Shown in pieces: positions 29,369-36,900 of a stretch of 64,000 nt of DNA. The position numbers and the translations under genes are program-made. Below the pieces are notes generated by a model. The model was given only the letters and a program-made list of their open reading frames with translations, was not told the DNA's origin and searched no databases. Position 1 is the first letter of the stretch. Every line of letters starts with the position of its first letter. The DNA lies in contig NC_067204.1 of assembly GCF_026262505.1 (NCBI RefSeq), positions 25,513,300 to 25,577,299 on the forward strand. Direction: 5' to 3'. Source of the DNA: Trichomonas vaginalis G3. Its lineage: Eukaryota > Parabasalia > Trichomonadida > Trichomonadidae.

Positions 29369-30599
29369 ATGTACAGAATAGATGTTTCAGATTTTTATGA
29401 CTTCCAAGCATTCAGAAATATGTGTCCATTTCGAGACTATAACAAAGCAGTCGAGAATTTGAAACGTTTAGTCATTTATGTCGACTCTGCCCCAGAATGT
29501 TATGTTATGAAAGAATGGGATGTGTCTTTAACAAACCAAGAGCAACAATAGTTCAGAACAAGAATGTAGACAGAAACTTAAGAAAATAAAAGTCGTACAA
29601 GTTGGCATGAAGATGTTAGATGCTTGGGATATCTTATTGTCAAAGTTAGAAGATTTTTCAGTTCGAGGTATAAAGTTCTATACACCTTCTCCAAACTTCT
29701 ATTCTATCTTCACTGGATATAAATACGAACAAGTAGAATGGAAAGAAAATATTATAGAAGCTTGGTTAGACCATGTCAAAGAAATTATATGCAATGGAAA
29801 CGAAAGAGTCTATGAGTATATCTTATGTTGGTTTGCAAACATCTTACAACATCCAAGTGCTAAAAATGAAACTGCTCTCATTATAATTGGAAAACAAGGA
29901 ACTGGTAAGAACACATTCTTTACAGATATTTGTGCAAACTGTTAGAAGGCTATTCGAACCCGAATATGACAAACTTAGAAAACATCTGTGGCAAGTTTAA
30001 CTCTCAATAGAGAATATGAAACTTATAGTTGCAATGAACTTCAAAGTATAGATACAACAAAAGTTTTGAACTCAGATGCTTTGAAGAGTCTTATAACAGA
30101 CAAAGTTGGAGTTGTTGAAAGAAAGTATAAAGACCAAAGAGTTTGTGAAAATGTTGCAAACTTCATTATGGTTTCAAACAATGCTGTTCCGATGAAGTTA
30201 GAAAGTTCTGACAGAAGATATGTAGTTGTCAGAACGTCAGATTCTCATATGCAAGATACAGAATATTTTGACGACTTAGCAGAAACTTTGACATCTGACT
30301 TTTACAACCACTTGTTCTCATATTTTATGACATTAGATATTTCAAAGTTCAATCCAAGACAAATTCCACATACCGAAGAGAGACAAACATTGTTAGAAGC
30401 AAACAAGAGTGTATATGAACTGTTCATAGATGAAACTGACTTTGAGTGTTTAGATGAAAGGTCATTGTACGATTCGTATAAACAATATTGTCAAGAATAT
30501 GGTTATATGACAGCGTCTAAACGAACATTCTTGGCAAATGTCAAAAGTCTTTTAGACGTACAGAATGGTGTATATACAAAGAAAAATTTTTATGAGTAA
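29369..30599 (+). pseudogene. SF3 (D5-like) helicase, frameshifted
   Basis: Three consecutive frames form one helicase of about 400 residues. The first (29369-29551) is the N-terminus. The second (29607-29945) holds the Walker A motif GKQGTGKN near 29890. The third (to 30599) holds the acidic-strand motif around SCNELQSID and the SF3 motif C/arginine region IMVSNNAVPMKLESSDRRYV. A C-terminal helical domain ends TKKNFYE. Such helicases unwind DNA for the element's own polymerase. The N-terminal primase domain seen in some relatives is not evident. Breaks near 29545, 29945 and 29985 inactivate this copy unless reading is corrected. T-rich tracts flank both ends. Confidence 0.8.
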
Positions 30600-30636
30600 A
30601 TTTTAAAAAAAATATTTTTTTATCCGATAGAAAAAG

Positions 30637-31056
30637 ATGGCAAAATTCATCTCAGTAAACAAGTACATGTCAGGACTTAAAGAAGAACTAGACCCATTCA
30701 CATATTTGAATGTTTACTTCTACCATTTTGAAAAGTCTTCATTCAGCAAAGTTTGGAACATCGAACCAGTTAAGTTTGCTATTGTGACTAAAAATGGTGC
30801 GAAATTTGAAGACTTAGACATAGAAGGTTTGTTAGCAGTCAAAGAAAGTTTTGACAGAAGGTTTTCAAACCTTAAAGAAGGCAAAGCATACAAACTTGTT
30901 ATACCTTATGAACCAAAGAAAGCAGACGACTATGAATATTATGAGTCTAAAGTTGTAGAAGTTCAAGGTAAATTGAGTAAAAAGATTTTAGAGTCTAAGC
31001 CAGTGTTTACTCCTAAAGAGGAAGAGAACATTGACATTGACCCAGAAATGTTCTAA
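30637..31056 (+). CDS. Maverick protein of unknown function, 139 aa
   Basis: An intact frame. It begins MAKFISVNKYMSGLKEELDP and ends in a short acidic tail (EEENIDIDPEMF). The middle combines strands (VKFAIVTKNG) with charged helices. No family recognised. It is preceded by an AATATTTTTTT tract and followed by AAATAAAATTTTATTT, the spacer style of the element. It converges with the minus-strand gene at 31073. Confidence 0.65.
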   Translation: MAKFISVNKYMSGLKEELDPFTYLNVYFYHFEKSSFSKVWNIEPVKFAIVTKNGAKFEDLDIEGLLAVKESFDRRFSNLKEGKAYKLVIPYEPKKADDYEYYESKVVEVQGKLSKKILESKPVFTPKEEENIDIDPEMF

Positions 31057-31072
31057 AAATAAAATTTTATTT

Positions 31073-31345
31073 TTACATGTCAAATTTCTTTTTCTCTGGA
31101 ACTGGTTCAGGTTCTTTCTTCTCTTCTTCTTTCTTTTCTTTCTTTTCTTTCTTCTTCTTTTCTGGTGGAGTTATGTCAAATTTGGCGCAACTATATTTAT
31201 GTAAAAGTTCTTTGTCCTTTAATAGCTCTTCTATTCTGTTTTCTATTTCATCTTCAAGAACAGCGCATGTGTCTTCTTTGCATTCTAAGAAGTTTTGTTG
31301 GACTTCATCTCCAAGAGGCGTCATCTCTGTCAACAAGTCTGTCAT
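31073..31345 (-). CDS. Acidic/lysine-rich small Maverick protein, 90 aa
   Basis: From ATG 31345 the protein reads MTDLLTEMTPLGDEVQQNFL, then a charged helix, and ends in a lysine/glutamate-rich low-complexity tail. Two cysteine positions (CKEDTC) occur near residue 23. The N-terminus overlaps, in another frame, the C-terminus of the minus-strand gene at 31305-31520. The two may be separate overlapping genes or one gene split by a frameshift. No function is recognised. Confidence 0.55.
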   Translation of the reverse strand: MTDLLTEMTPLGDEVQQNFLECKEDTCAVLEDEIENRIEELLKDKELLHKYSCAKFDITPPEKKKKEKKEKKEEEKKEPEPVPEKKKFDM

Positions 31346-31520
31346 TGACAAATTTTAAGACTTCTCTGCTTAATGTTTTATGGTTCTTGTCATATTCCCA
31401 GAAACAGAACTTTAGAACAAATTCCCCTTTCTTGTTTACACTATGTAAGATTTTATGGTCGACAGATGTTTTGCTGTCGAAAAGCTTGTCTCGAATATAG
31501 ATAGCGAAATCGCTAGACAT
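31305..31520 (-). CDS. Small Maverick protein, 71 aa, overlapping next gene
   Basis: Begins MSSDFAIYIRDKLFDSKTSV and includes GEFVLKFCFWEYDKN. It is divergent from the packaging ATPase gene (start 31557) across an AT-rich spacer. Its last 15 codons overlap the next minus-strand frame, so its true C-terminus may lie in that frame. No family recognised. Confidence 0.5.
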   Translation of the reverse strand: MSSDFAIYIRDKLFDSKTSVDHKILHSVNKKGEFVLKFCFWEYDKNHKTLSREVLKFVNDRLVDRDDASWR

Positions 31521-31556
31521 TTTCTAAAAGATAAAAATTTTAATTTTTCTAAAAAT

Positions 31557-32432
31557 ATGTTAGAAAAAAAGTTTGCTGACATTGACAAAAAATTTGAGAA
31601 TGTTTTAAACAAGAACAAGAGGAAGTTAGAAAATGCTCAGATAAAGCCTATACATGACAAGTTCTTATTTGCTCAGAATGGTATAACAGGTCTAATTGCA
31701 CCACCTGGGTCGGGTAAGACTTTCACTTATCTTAAAATGGCTGCACAACAACAAGAACTAGATGAGAAGAACCCATTCTATGAGTTAGTTGTCATTTGTA
31801 GTACTTCTGGTCAATTTGACCAAACCGTCAATTCGTTCAAAGATATTATAAAGAAGTCTAAGTTAGTATGTATAAAGGATACTGAGTTGTTAGATTGGAT
31901 AGAGAAGTACCAAAGAAGAGTTTTGAAGTATAATGCTATAAATGAGTATATAAATTCTAAGTTCAAAGACCCAAATGAGGAAATGCAGAGAATATTAGAG
32001 AAGAAACACTTCAGAAACAAACAGAAAGAGATAGAATACATTTCGAAGAAATTGCAATCTTACGATTGGAAGACATACCCTCATAGGTGTCTTCTTATCT
32101 TAGATGACTTTGCTTCTCATCCTTTGTTAAAGAACAGAGAACAAGACATGTGTCGAATTCTTAAGAAGCTCAGACACTTTAACATCTCAGTCGTAATATG
32201 TGTACAGACAGCAAAGAGTTTAAGTAAGGATGTTAAAAGAATACTTACTGACATTGTACTTTTCCCCGGATTGTCCGAAGACGATTTCATGGAACTTATG
32301 AAAGAGTCCATGGCAGGTAAGTTTGACAGACATGAACTATGGGAGAAGTACAAAGTCATACAAGACCCTCATACTTCTTTCAGAATTCATATCTACGCAA
32401 ACAAAGTTCAAATTGTAAAAAGTCAAGCTTGA
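31557..32432 (+). CDS. Genome-packaging ATPase (FtsK/HerA, A32-like), 291 aa
   Basis: This ATPase would translocate element DNA into a capsid. Walker A is APPGSGKT (about residues 48-55). The strand after it carries ELVVICSTSGQFDQT. Walker B is CLLILDDF near residue 178, followed by a sensor-type VVICVQTAKSL. The frame is open upstream to 31455, but that extension would overlap the divergent gene and lies before the spacer AGATAAAAATTTTAAT; ATG 31557 is therefore preferred. Length suits Maverick packaging ATPases. The gene is fully intact here although most of its partners are not. Confidence 0.88.
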   Translation: MLEKKFADIDKKFENVLNKNKRKLENAQIKPIHDKFLFAQNGITGLIAPPGSGKTFTYLKMAAQQQELDEKNPFYELVVICSTSGQFDQTVNSFKDIIKKSKLVCIKDTELLDWIEKYQRRVLKYNAINEYINSKFKDPNEEMQRILEKKHFRNKQKEIEYISKKLQSYDWKTYPHRCLLILDDFASHPLLKNREQDMCRILKKLRHFNISVVICVQTAKSLSKDVKRILTDIVLFPGLSEDDFMELMKESMAGKFDRHELWEKYKVIQDPHTSFRIHIYANKVQIVKSQA

Positions 32433-32451
32433 AAAATCTAAGTGTTTAGTC

Positions 32452-32631
32452 TTAGTAAGATGGTAGCTTCTTAAAGCATATGCCGTCCTTGAGTTTTAGG
32501 TACGTGAAGAGAAGTACAATGAATTCAATTACGAGTACAATTGCAATGACAACTAAGGCAACTATTTTTGTCTTTTGCCAGCAAGGGTACTTCTTCTCTT
32601 CCAATGGTTCGGCAGAACTATACTCACTCAT
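32452..32631 (-). CDS. Small single-span membrane protein, 59 aa
   Basis: From ATG 32631: a short acidic/polar head (MSEYSSAEPLEEKKY), one long hydrophobic span (about residues 22-44, IVALVVIAIVLVIEFIVLLF), and a short basic tail. An in-frame ATG four codons upstream is less favoured. It faces the ATPase gene tail-to-tail. Small membrane proteins are common in Polinton-like elements; a role at the virion or host membrane is only a guess. Confidence 0.6.
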   Translation of the reverse strand: MSEYSSAEPLEEKKYPCWQKTKIVALVVIAIVLVIEFIVLLFTYLKLKDGICFKKLPSY

Positions 32632-32873
32632 GAGAAATGTCAAAACGGTTTAATAGAAAAAGTGTCATCTACTCTACTTGTTTGAAGTTGTCAAAATACT
32701 CTGTTATTTTTCACGATTTTCATAGAGTTTTGGCGACTGCGGTTTTTTACTTACTCGCTGTTCTTCACTGTTTTCATACGGAATCTCTTCTCTCGGTTTT
32801 CCGAGGGAAGCAAGCATATGAGGAAATTCATGAAATTTGGTCATTTTTCAGCAAAAATATATTTTAGGTGAAG
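32632..32873 (+). other. Spacer with promoter-like motif and doubtful frame
   Basis: AAAAAGTGTCAT at 32657-32668 is the recurrent motif of this element. A 76-codon plus-strand frame (32637-32867) overlaps the motif and has an H, F, S-rich composition unlike the other products, so I do not call it a gene. Confidence 0.4.
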
Positions 32874-32903
32874 AGGTGAGATCTCACCTGTTTTCTCACC
32901 TCT
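32874..32903 (+). terminator. Palindrome plus T-run, terminator-like
   Basis: AGGTGAGATCTCACCT (32874-32889) is a perfect 16-bp palindrome. The wider arms AGAGGTGAGA and TCTCACCTCT can also pair, and a run of nine T follows. It looks like an RNA hairpin with a U-tail, but such terminators are not established for this transcription system. Confidence 0.35.
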
Positions 32904-32933
32904 TTTTTTTTCACAACCGTTTTACATGGTAAA

Positions 32934-33180
32934 CGTTATTTTTACATTATGACACGAAGTGAAGATTTGCACTTCGTCAAATTTTATAAAAAATTAGCGT
33001 TATTTTTACATTATGACACGAAGTGAAGGTTTGCACTTCGTCAAATTTTATAAAAAAAATAGCGTTATTTTTACATTATGACACGAAGTGAAGGTTTGCA
33101 CTTCGTCAAATTTTATAAAAAAAATAGCGTTATTTTTACATTATGACACGAAGTGAAGATTTGCACTTCGTCAAAAATAA
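32934..33180 (+). repeat. Tandem repeat, about 65-bp unit, nearly four copies
   Basis: Units begin CGTTATTTTTACATTATGAC at 32934, 32998, 33063 and 33128. Each contains the hairpin ACGAAGTG..CACTTCGT. The 9-mer CACGAAGTG is the complement of the palindrome core in the terminal repeats (CACTTCGTG). The array sits directly upstream of the promoter-like motif and gene at 33213. It may be a regulatory or recognition array; function is inference. Confidence 0.9.
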
Positions 33181-33193
33181 CAGTTATATAATG

Positions 33194-33205
33194 AAAAAGT
33201 GTCAT
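33194..33205 (+). promoter_or_regulatory. AAAAAGTGTCAT motif
   Basis: Lies 7 bases before the ATG at 33213. One of at least five occurrences placed just ahead of genes of this Maverick. A related AAAAAGTGACAT lies at 33432-33443, four bases before ATG 33448. Confidence 0.5.
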
Positions 33206-33212
33206 TTTTTTC

Positions 33213-33407
33213 ATGTCCGAAGACTCGAAGGTGCAACACTTCCAAAATACCGACGAACTCAGAAGAGCAGCATGGCAGTATCTTCTTGACAACTTCTTTG
33301 AGTTCTCCAGGTACACCTTGGAAAATGCTGAAGAACTCCGACACAGAGAATTTGGAGAAATTGCACTCCAATACTACCTTGACAAACAAAGGGTAAACAA
33401 AGGGTAA
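33213..33407 (+). CDS. Small Maverick protein, 64 aa
   Basis: Starts MSEDSKVQHFQNTDELRRAA; helical and charged with several aromatic residues. It follows the tandem array and the promoter-like motif, which supports it as a real transcript. No family recognised. A second frame starting at 33199 is its shadow. Confidence 0.55.
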   Translation: MSEDSKVQHFQNTDELRRAAWQYLLDNFFEFSRYTLENAEELRHREFGEIALQYYLDKQRVNKG

Positions 33408-33447
33408 ATTAAGACTAAAAACTTAACGTTTAAAAAGTGACATTTTT

Positions 33448-33648
33448 ATGAGCTCCGAGTCACCGAGAAAACTTGGTCAGATGTTAGCAGCTTACTTCCC
33501 TGAGGAGGATGGAAGCGTTACATACGTAAGGTTCAAAAACAACGAACCTGGAATTGCGTACCAAATTCGCAATTACATGACCATGGAAGAGTACGAAAGG
33601 TTCCTACAAGAGAAACCAGCTCTAAACAACTCAGAAAAGAAAGAATAA
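33448..33648 (+). CDS. Small Maverick protein, 66 aa
   Basis: Starts MSSESPRKLGQMLAAYFPEE. A segment VTYVRFKNNEPG resembles VTRPVRFKDSEG of the gene at 36616, so the two may be distant paralogues. The AAAAAGTGACAT motif lies just before the start. No function recognised. Confidence 0.55.
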   Translation: MSSESPRKLGQMLAAYFPEEDGSVTYVRFKNNEPGIAYQIRNYMTMEEYERFLQEKPALNNSEKKE

Positions 33649-33678
33649 AAAGTTTAACTCGTAATTGTTTATTTTTTT

Positions 33679-34292
33679 TTACTTGTATGGGCAAGCTGCA
33701 AGAATGAAGTCGACTATCTCAGTCTTTGTTTTGACGAGCTGGACGGCTCTTGCGAGTACGTCTGTTTTGCGGTCTCCAGCTGGTGTCTGACCTTCGTAAT
33801 TGCGCATGTTCTTGAGAGCTCCAACTGTAAATGATTGTAGGATGAAGAGTCTCTCAGACTGCTTGAGGTAGTCTTCACGGTCGCGAACCGAATCTGTGGT
33901 ACGAGTCGAATCGGTCGATTTGAGGGAAGAGACTGAAAGCCTGTCGTCTTCCATAGGGGCTGTGGCATAATCTTTGCATAAGCGGTTCAGACCTTCTTCG
34001 AACTCTTGGTCTCTCTTCGATTTGGATTGAGATTGGAATTGCTGGGGTGGAGCTTGCTGGAACATCCAAGGGTTGGGGAAGTAAGGCATAGGCTGAGGAG
34101 GAGGGTAGTTCGGGAAGCCTTGTGGTGGGTAGTAACCTTGAGGTGGAAATTGGTAGTAACCTTGAGATGGAAATTGGTAGTAATTTGGTGGAGGACTTGC
34201 TGGAACTGAGGTTGCTGAGGAGACTGTTGTGGTTCTGCAGCTTTCGGTTCTTCTGGCTTTGGAAGGCATTCAGGAAGAGGAACGTCAGTCAT
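33679..34292 (-). pseudogene. Pro/Gln/Tyr-rich Maverick protein, probable frameshift
   Basis: The C-terminal 170 residues (to 33679) are read in one frame: tandem YYQFPPQGYYPPQG-type repeats, then a charged linker (SKSKRDQEFEEGLNRLCKDY) and a helical end (KTEIVDFILAACPYK). The likely start, ATG 34292, is in another frame (MTDVPLPECLPKPEEPKAAE) and would join through a Q/P tract near 34200. If no shift is allowed, ATG 34269 gives 196 residues with a less natural head. A low-complexity structural or RNA-binding role is possible. Family unknown. Confidence 0.6.
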
Positions 34293-34300
34293 CCGTTTGT

Positions 34301-34565
34301 GTCCTGTCGGAAGGAAAAATTTTTCCTGTCGGAAGGAAGAACTTTTCCTGTCGGAAGGAAGAAACTTTTTCTGTCGGAAGGAAGAACTTTTTCTGTTGGA
34401 AGGAAAAACTTTTTCTGAAGTTCGACCAAAAAGTTCTCAATTTTCGAAAATTTGAATGGTTTACGGACGGACAACTGGAAGAGTTCTTCCTGTCGGAAGG
34501 AAAAATTTTTCCCTTTGTCCGGAAAATTTTTTCCAGTTGTCGGGAAAATATTTTCCTGTCGGATG
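34301..34565 (+). repeat. Short tandem repeats around TGTCGGAAGGAA
   Basis: At 34301-34415 five units of about 22 bp read TGTCGGAAGGAAGAACTTTT with small changes. A second group lies at 34487-34565. Most units contain an internal AAAAATTTTT or GAAAA..TTTTC palindrome. Several short frames translate the repeat on both strands and are not genes. The array lies between the divergent genes at 34292 (minus) and about 34578 (plus), where regulatory signals would be expected. Confidence 0.75.
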
Positions 34566-34652
34566 GAAGGACTCGGAATGCCAGAAGGATTTGACGAGGC
34601 AATTTACCTAATTGAAATTAACGACTGCGTAAAAGACTACTTGCGCAGGTAA
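34563..34652 (+). CDS. Very small Maverick frame, 29 aa
   Basis: Reads MEGLGMPEGFDEAIYLIEIN and ends DCVKDYLRR. The start could also be the ATG at 34578. Its stop overlaps the ATG of the next frame (TAATG), a compact arrangement suggesting genuine coding. It may be the surviving part of a larger gene whose front has been replaced by the repeats. Confidence 0.4.
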   Translation: MEGLGMPEGFDEAIYLIEINDCVKDYLRR

Positions 34653-34935
34653 TGAAGCCCAAGGTCAAGTTCACCACTATTTCTGGAAGGTCTACACTTC
34701 AGCTCGAGACTTCGACTGGAATTCCAATTCAAATACCAGACGGGACAGCCTACGATGGCATAAAGGACGCCAAAGAGAAGCTCTTGTTAAGTTCCTAAAC
34801 AAACGTCCTTGGATAAAAATACCAAACAAGGAGAACCCCCTACCCCATATGAAATTGGCAATTCAGTCTCTCCTTCACTTCTCGGGTCAGCCGTTCTACA
34901 TAACCTGTGAAGGCGACATCCAACCAGTACTGTAA
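34652..34935 (+). pseudogene. Small Maverick gene, about 93 aa, one frameshift
   Basis: The first frame begins MKPKVKFTTISGRSTLQLET and stops at 34798. Another frame carries on with LVKFLNKRPWIKIPNKENPL through to TAA 34935, ending CEGDIQPVL. A single shift near 34785 joins them. No family recognised. Confidence 0.55.
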
Positions 34936-34977
34936 ACCTTAACGTTTAGAGTAAAAACATTTTTTTTCATTTTTTGA

Positions 34978-35553
34978 ATGAAGCAAGTTAAATTCGTCCC
35001 ACACCAATCTGAATGGACCGATGAAGAGTTTCAAGCCATCGTTGAAGACGTTGAGAACGACATAGACGGCGAACTTAAAGGAGCTCAAATCACAATTGCA
35101 ACCAAAATTGCAGAGGTCAAGGAACAGATAGCTCCACTTAAAGCTACCAAAGCTACTCTTGACCTCATGGATAGTTACCGTTTAGATGTCAAGAGTGGAA
35201 TAAGACAATTAAAATTAAAACTTCTAAACTACGAAGCTATACTCCAAAAGTTAGCAGAAATGAGAAGACTTTACCAGAGCTACTTACATGTAAGGGACTT
35301 ACCTTCAAGCAGTCCGACCAAAGATGAATTTGTTGACATTGTCCCAATTTTGTCCGAAAGTCAGCTCAGATGTTTCGAACTGCTCCCAACATATCCGGAA
35401 TATGAACGTTTGCCTGAACTCTTTCGCCTCAAAAAACGTTTTTTGGTTCTCATGTTCCAAACTTTTATCGGAAGAGACAACAAACGTTCAGAAGAAGAAC
35501 AAGATATTATTTTAAACTTGTTGTATGACATAACTGTCATAACAAGCTTTTGA
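34978..35553 (+). CDS. Helical Maverick protein, 191 aa
   Basis: Intact. Starts MKQVKFVPHQSEWTDEEFQA, then a long helical section (KIAEVKEQIAPLKATKATLD) and a C-terminal helical domain. The upstream CTTAACGTTTA word also occurs before the gene at 33448, supporting shared control. No enzymatic motif is visible. A structural or adaptor role is possible; family unknown. Confidence 0.65.
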   Translation: MKQVKFVPHQSEWTDEEFQAIVEDVENDIDGELKGAQITIATKIAEVKEQIAPLKATKATLDLMDSYRLDVKSGIRQLKLKLLNYEAILQKLAEMRRLYQSYLHVRDLPSSSPTKDEFVDIVPILSESQLRCFELLPTYPEYERLPELFRLKKRFLVLMFQTFIGRDNKRSEEEQDIILNLLYDITVITSF

Positions 35554-35590
35554 AGTAAAACCGCCATTCTCAAACCACTTCATTTTTTCG

Positions 35591-36272
35591 ATGTCCGAAC
35601 AAGCACCGAAGCCAAACTCAATGGCAGATGTCCTTTCAAGGTTGCCAGAAAAGCGCCCAGTTCAAATTCAAATTGCCCAATTGAACGCTCATCTGTCAAA
35701 CACCATTAAGACTCTCCAAAGTAGTCTTATGAAGAGATAACCAATCTCAAAGCCAATGTCCTCATGAACCAAGCTTCCAATGAGAAAGTCCTGAACGATT
35801 TCGCGGAAACCTTGCGCCAATACAACATAGAGAACCAAAACCTTGCCCGACTCATCTACCGTTTCTTCGAAGAGATAGACGCCATCTGGAAGGTACTCGG
35901 AAAGGACAGAACATGCAACACCGTACTTCGTGAAACACAGAATTGCCGAAGGTATTATCAAAGAAGAGGAAGAAGAGGAAGAAGAAGAAGAGAAACACGA
36001 AGAAAAGGAAGTTTGGTCAACCCTTGTTGTCGATGACGCTTACGAAATTTCCCAACCCTACCCATACAAATCCGCAACAAGGCGACAGGCAAGGTTCTTA
36101 CCCCAGTCCTCAACAACTTGGGACACTTGAACCTTAACCTTCGGAATTACGGTTCATTCCATGGGAAGCTTGTCGCATGCAATGGGTTCCAAATCCAGAC
36201 AAGAAGACGAGGGTCAGACACATTGACGGTGACAAGCTCAACAACCGTAAGGAGAACCTCGAGTGGTTCTAA
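35591..36272 (+). pseudogene. HNH-endonuclease-like gene with coiled-coil head, multiply frameshifted
   Basis: The N-terminal frame (MSEQAPKPNSMADVLSRLPE) stops at a TAA near 35740. It continues in other frames as a coiled coil (LKANVLMNQASNEKVLNDFA), then a glutamate run. The last part reads PIQIRNKATGKVLTPVLNNL, then HGKLVA, shifts once, and continues MQWVPNPDKK and VRHIDGDKLNNRKENLEW (36205-36269). This order (Y/P-I-R-x-K-x-T-G, H-x-L-V-A, W/F-I/V-P-N-P, H-I-D/N-G-D-K-x-x-N-x-x-x-N-L-x-W) is typical of HNH endonucleases related to phage and intron homing enzymes. The metal-binding His-Ile-Asp core is present. At least four frame breaks inactivate it. Confidence 0.7.
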
Positions 36273-36321
36273 GAGTAAAAAAATTTTATTTTAGGGGGAA
36301 ACCCCAAGTAAATTTAGGTGT

Positions 36322-36585
36322 TTATTTGGATAAGTATGTTAAATTAAGGGTAATTTGCAAAATTAGTTCCCGACCTTTGAATTGGGCTCTTTCGTTATCC
36401 CAGTTGCGTAGGAGGTCGTCCCAGAGGAGTTGGTAGAATTGCCAATCCAAGGACGATTTGTCCTCCCAGGCATTGAGGATGTACTGCTCGTAGAGTTTCA
36501 TGACCTCTGCCTTGCACCAGACACCCTCTCCCTTGGAACGTAAGGCTTCTTCGAAGTGCTCGAATGCGATTGGCTGCGTGACCAT
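36322..36585 (-). CDS. Small Maverick protein, 87 aa
   Basis: ATG 36585 is preferred over an upstream GTG because AAAAAGTGTCAT (minus strand, 36591-36602) ends six bases before it. The protein reads MVTQPIAFEHFEEALRSKGE and contains a tryptophan-rich helical part (SSLDWQFYQLLWDDLLRNWD). It is divergent from the gene at 36616. Function unknown. Confidence 0.6.
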   Translation of the reverse strand: MVTQPIAFEHFEEALRSKGEGVWCKAEVMKLYEQYILNAWEDKSSLDWQFYQLLWDDLLRNWDNERAQFKGRELILQITLNLTYLSK

Positions 36586-36590
36586 CCGAA

Positions 36591-36602
36591 ATGACACTTT
36601 TT
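36591..36602 (-). promoter_or_regulatory. AAAAAGTGTCAT motif (minus strand)
   Basis: Positioned between the divergent genes 36585 (minus) and 36616 (plus), oriented toward the minus-strand gene. Part of the recurrent motif set of this element. Confidence 0.5.
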
Positions 36603-36615
36603 GTCCGTTTGGTCA

Positions 36616-36861
36616 ATGTTCGTGTCTCGTGCCATAGTCGACGAAAATACAGACAAACAGGTTATATATGAGTTTGAGACCAAGAATGGTGTAACTCGAC
36701 CTGTCCGATTCAAAGACTCCGAGGGCGACCATGAAATTAAACGGAAATTAGCTAGGAAGGAATATAAAATGGACTGGTTGCCACCACCTCCACCTCCACC
36801 ACCTTTACCTGTTCCTCAAGTAAATAAGCCTTTCCCGTTCCCAAGAATTCCCACATTTTAA
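36616..36861 (+). CDS. Small Maverick protein with poly-proline tail, 81 aa
   Basis: Starts MFVSRAIVDENTDKQVIYEF at ATG 36616; upstream in-frame codons use TTG and are not favoured. The middle has VTRPVRFKDSEGDHEIKRK. The tail has nine consecutive-like prolines and ends FPFPRIPTF. It converges with the polymerase gene. Possibly paralogous to the 66-residue protein at 33448. Confidence 0.55.
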   Translation: MFVSRAIVDENTDKQVIYEFETKNGVTRPVRFKDSEGDHEIKRKLARKEYKMDWLPPPPPPPPLPVPQVNKPFPFPRIPTF

Positions 36862-36900
36862 TTCAAATTCGAATAAAAATTTTTTATTTCATGCAATGTT

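Noticed and set aside
32637..32867. 76-codon frame in the Maverick
   Set aside because: Overlaps a promoter-like motif and the neighbouring divergent gene start, with composition unlike the element's proteins.
34006..34602. Several overlapping frames rich in R, K, F and S on both strands
   Set aside because: They translate the TGTCGGAAGGAA tandem repeats in different phases; no independent support.
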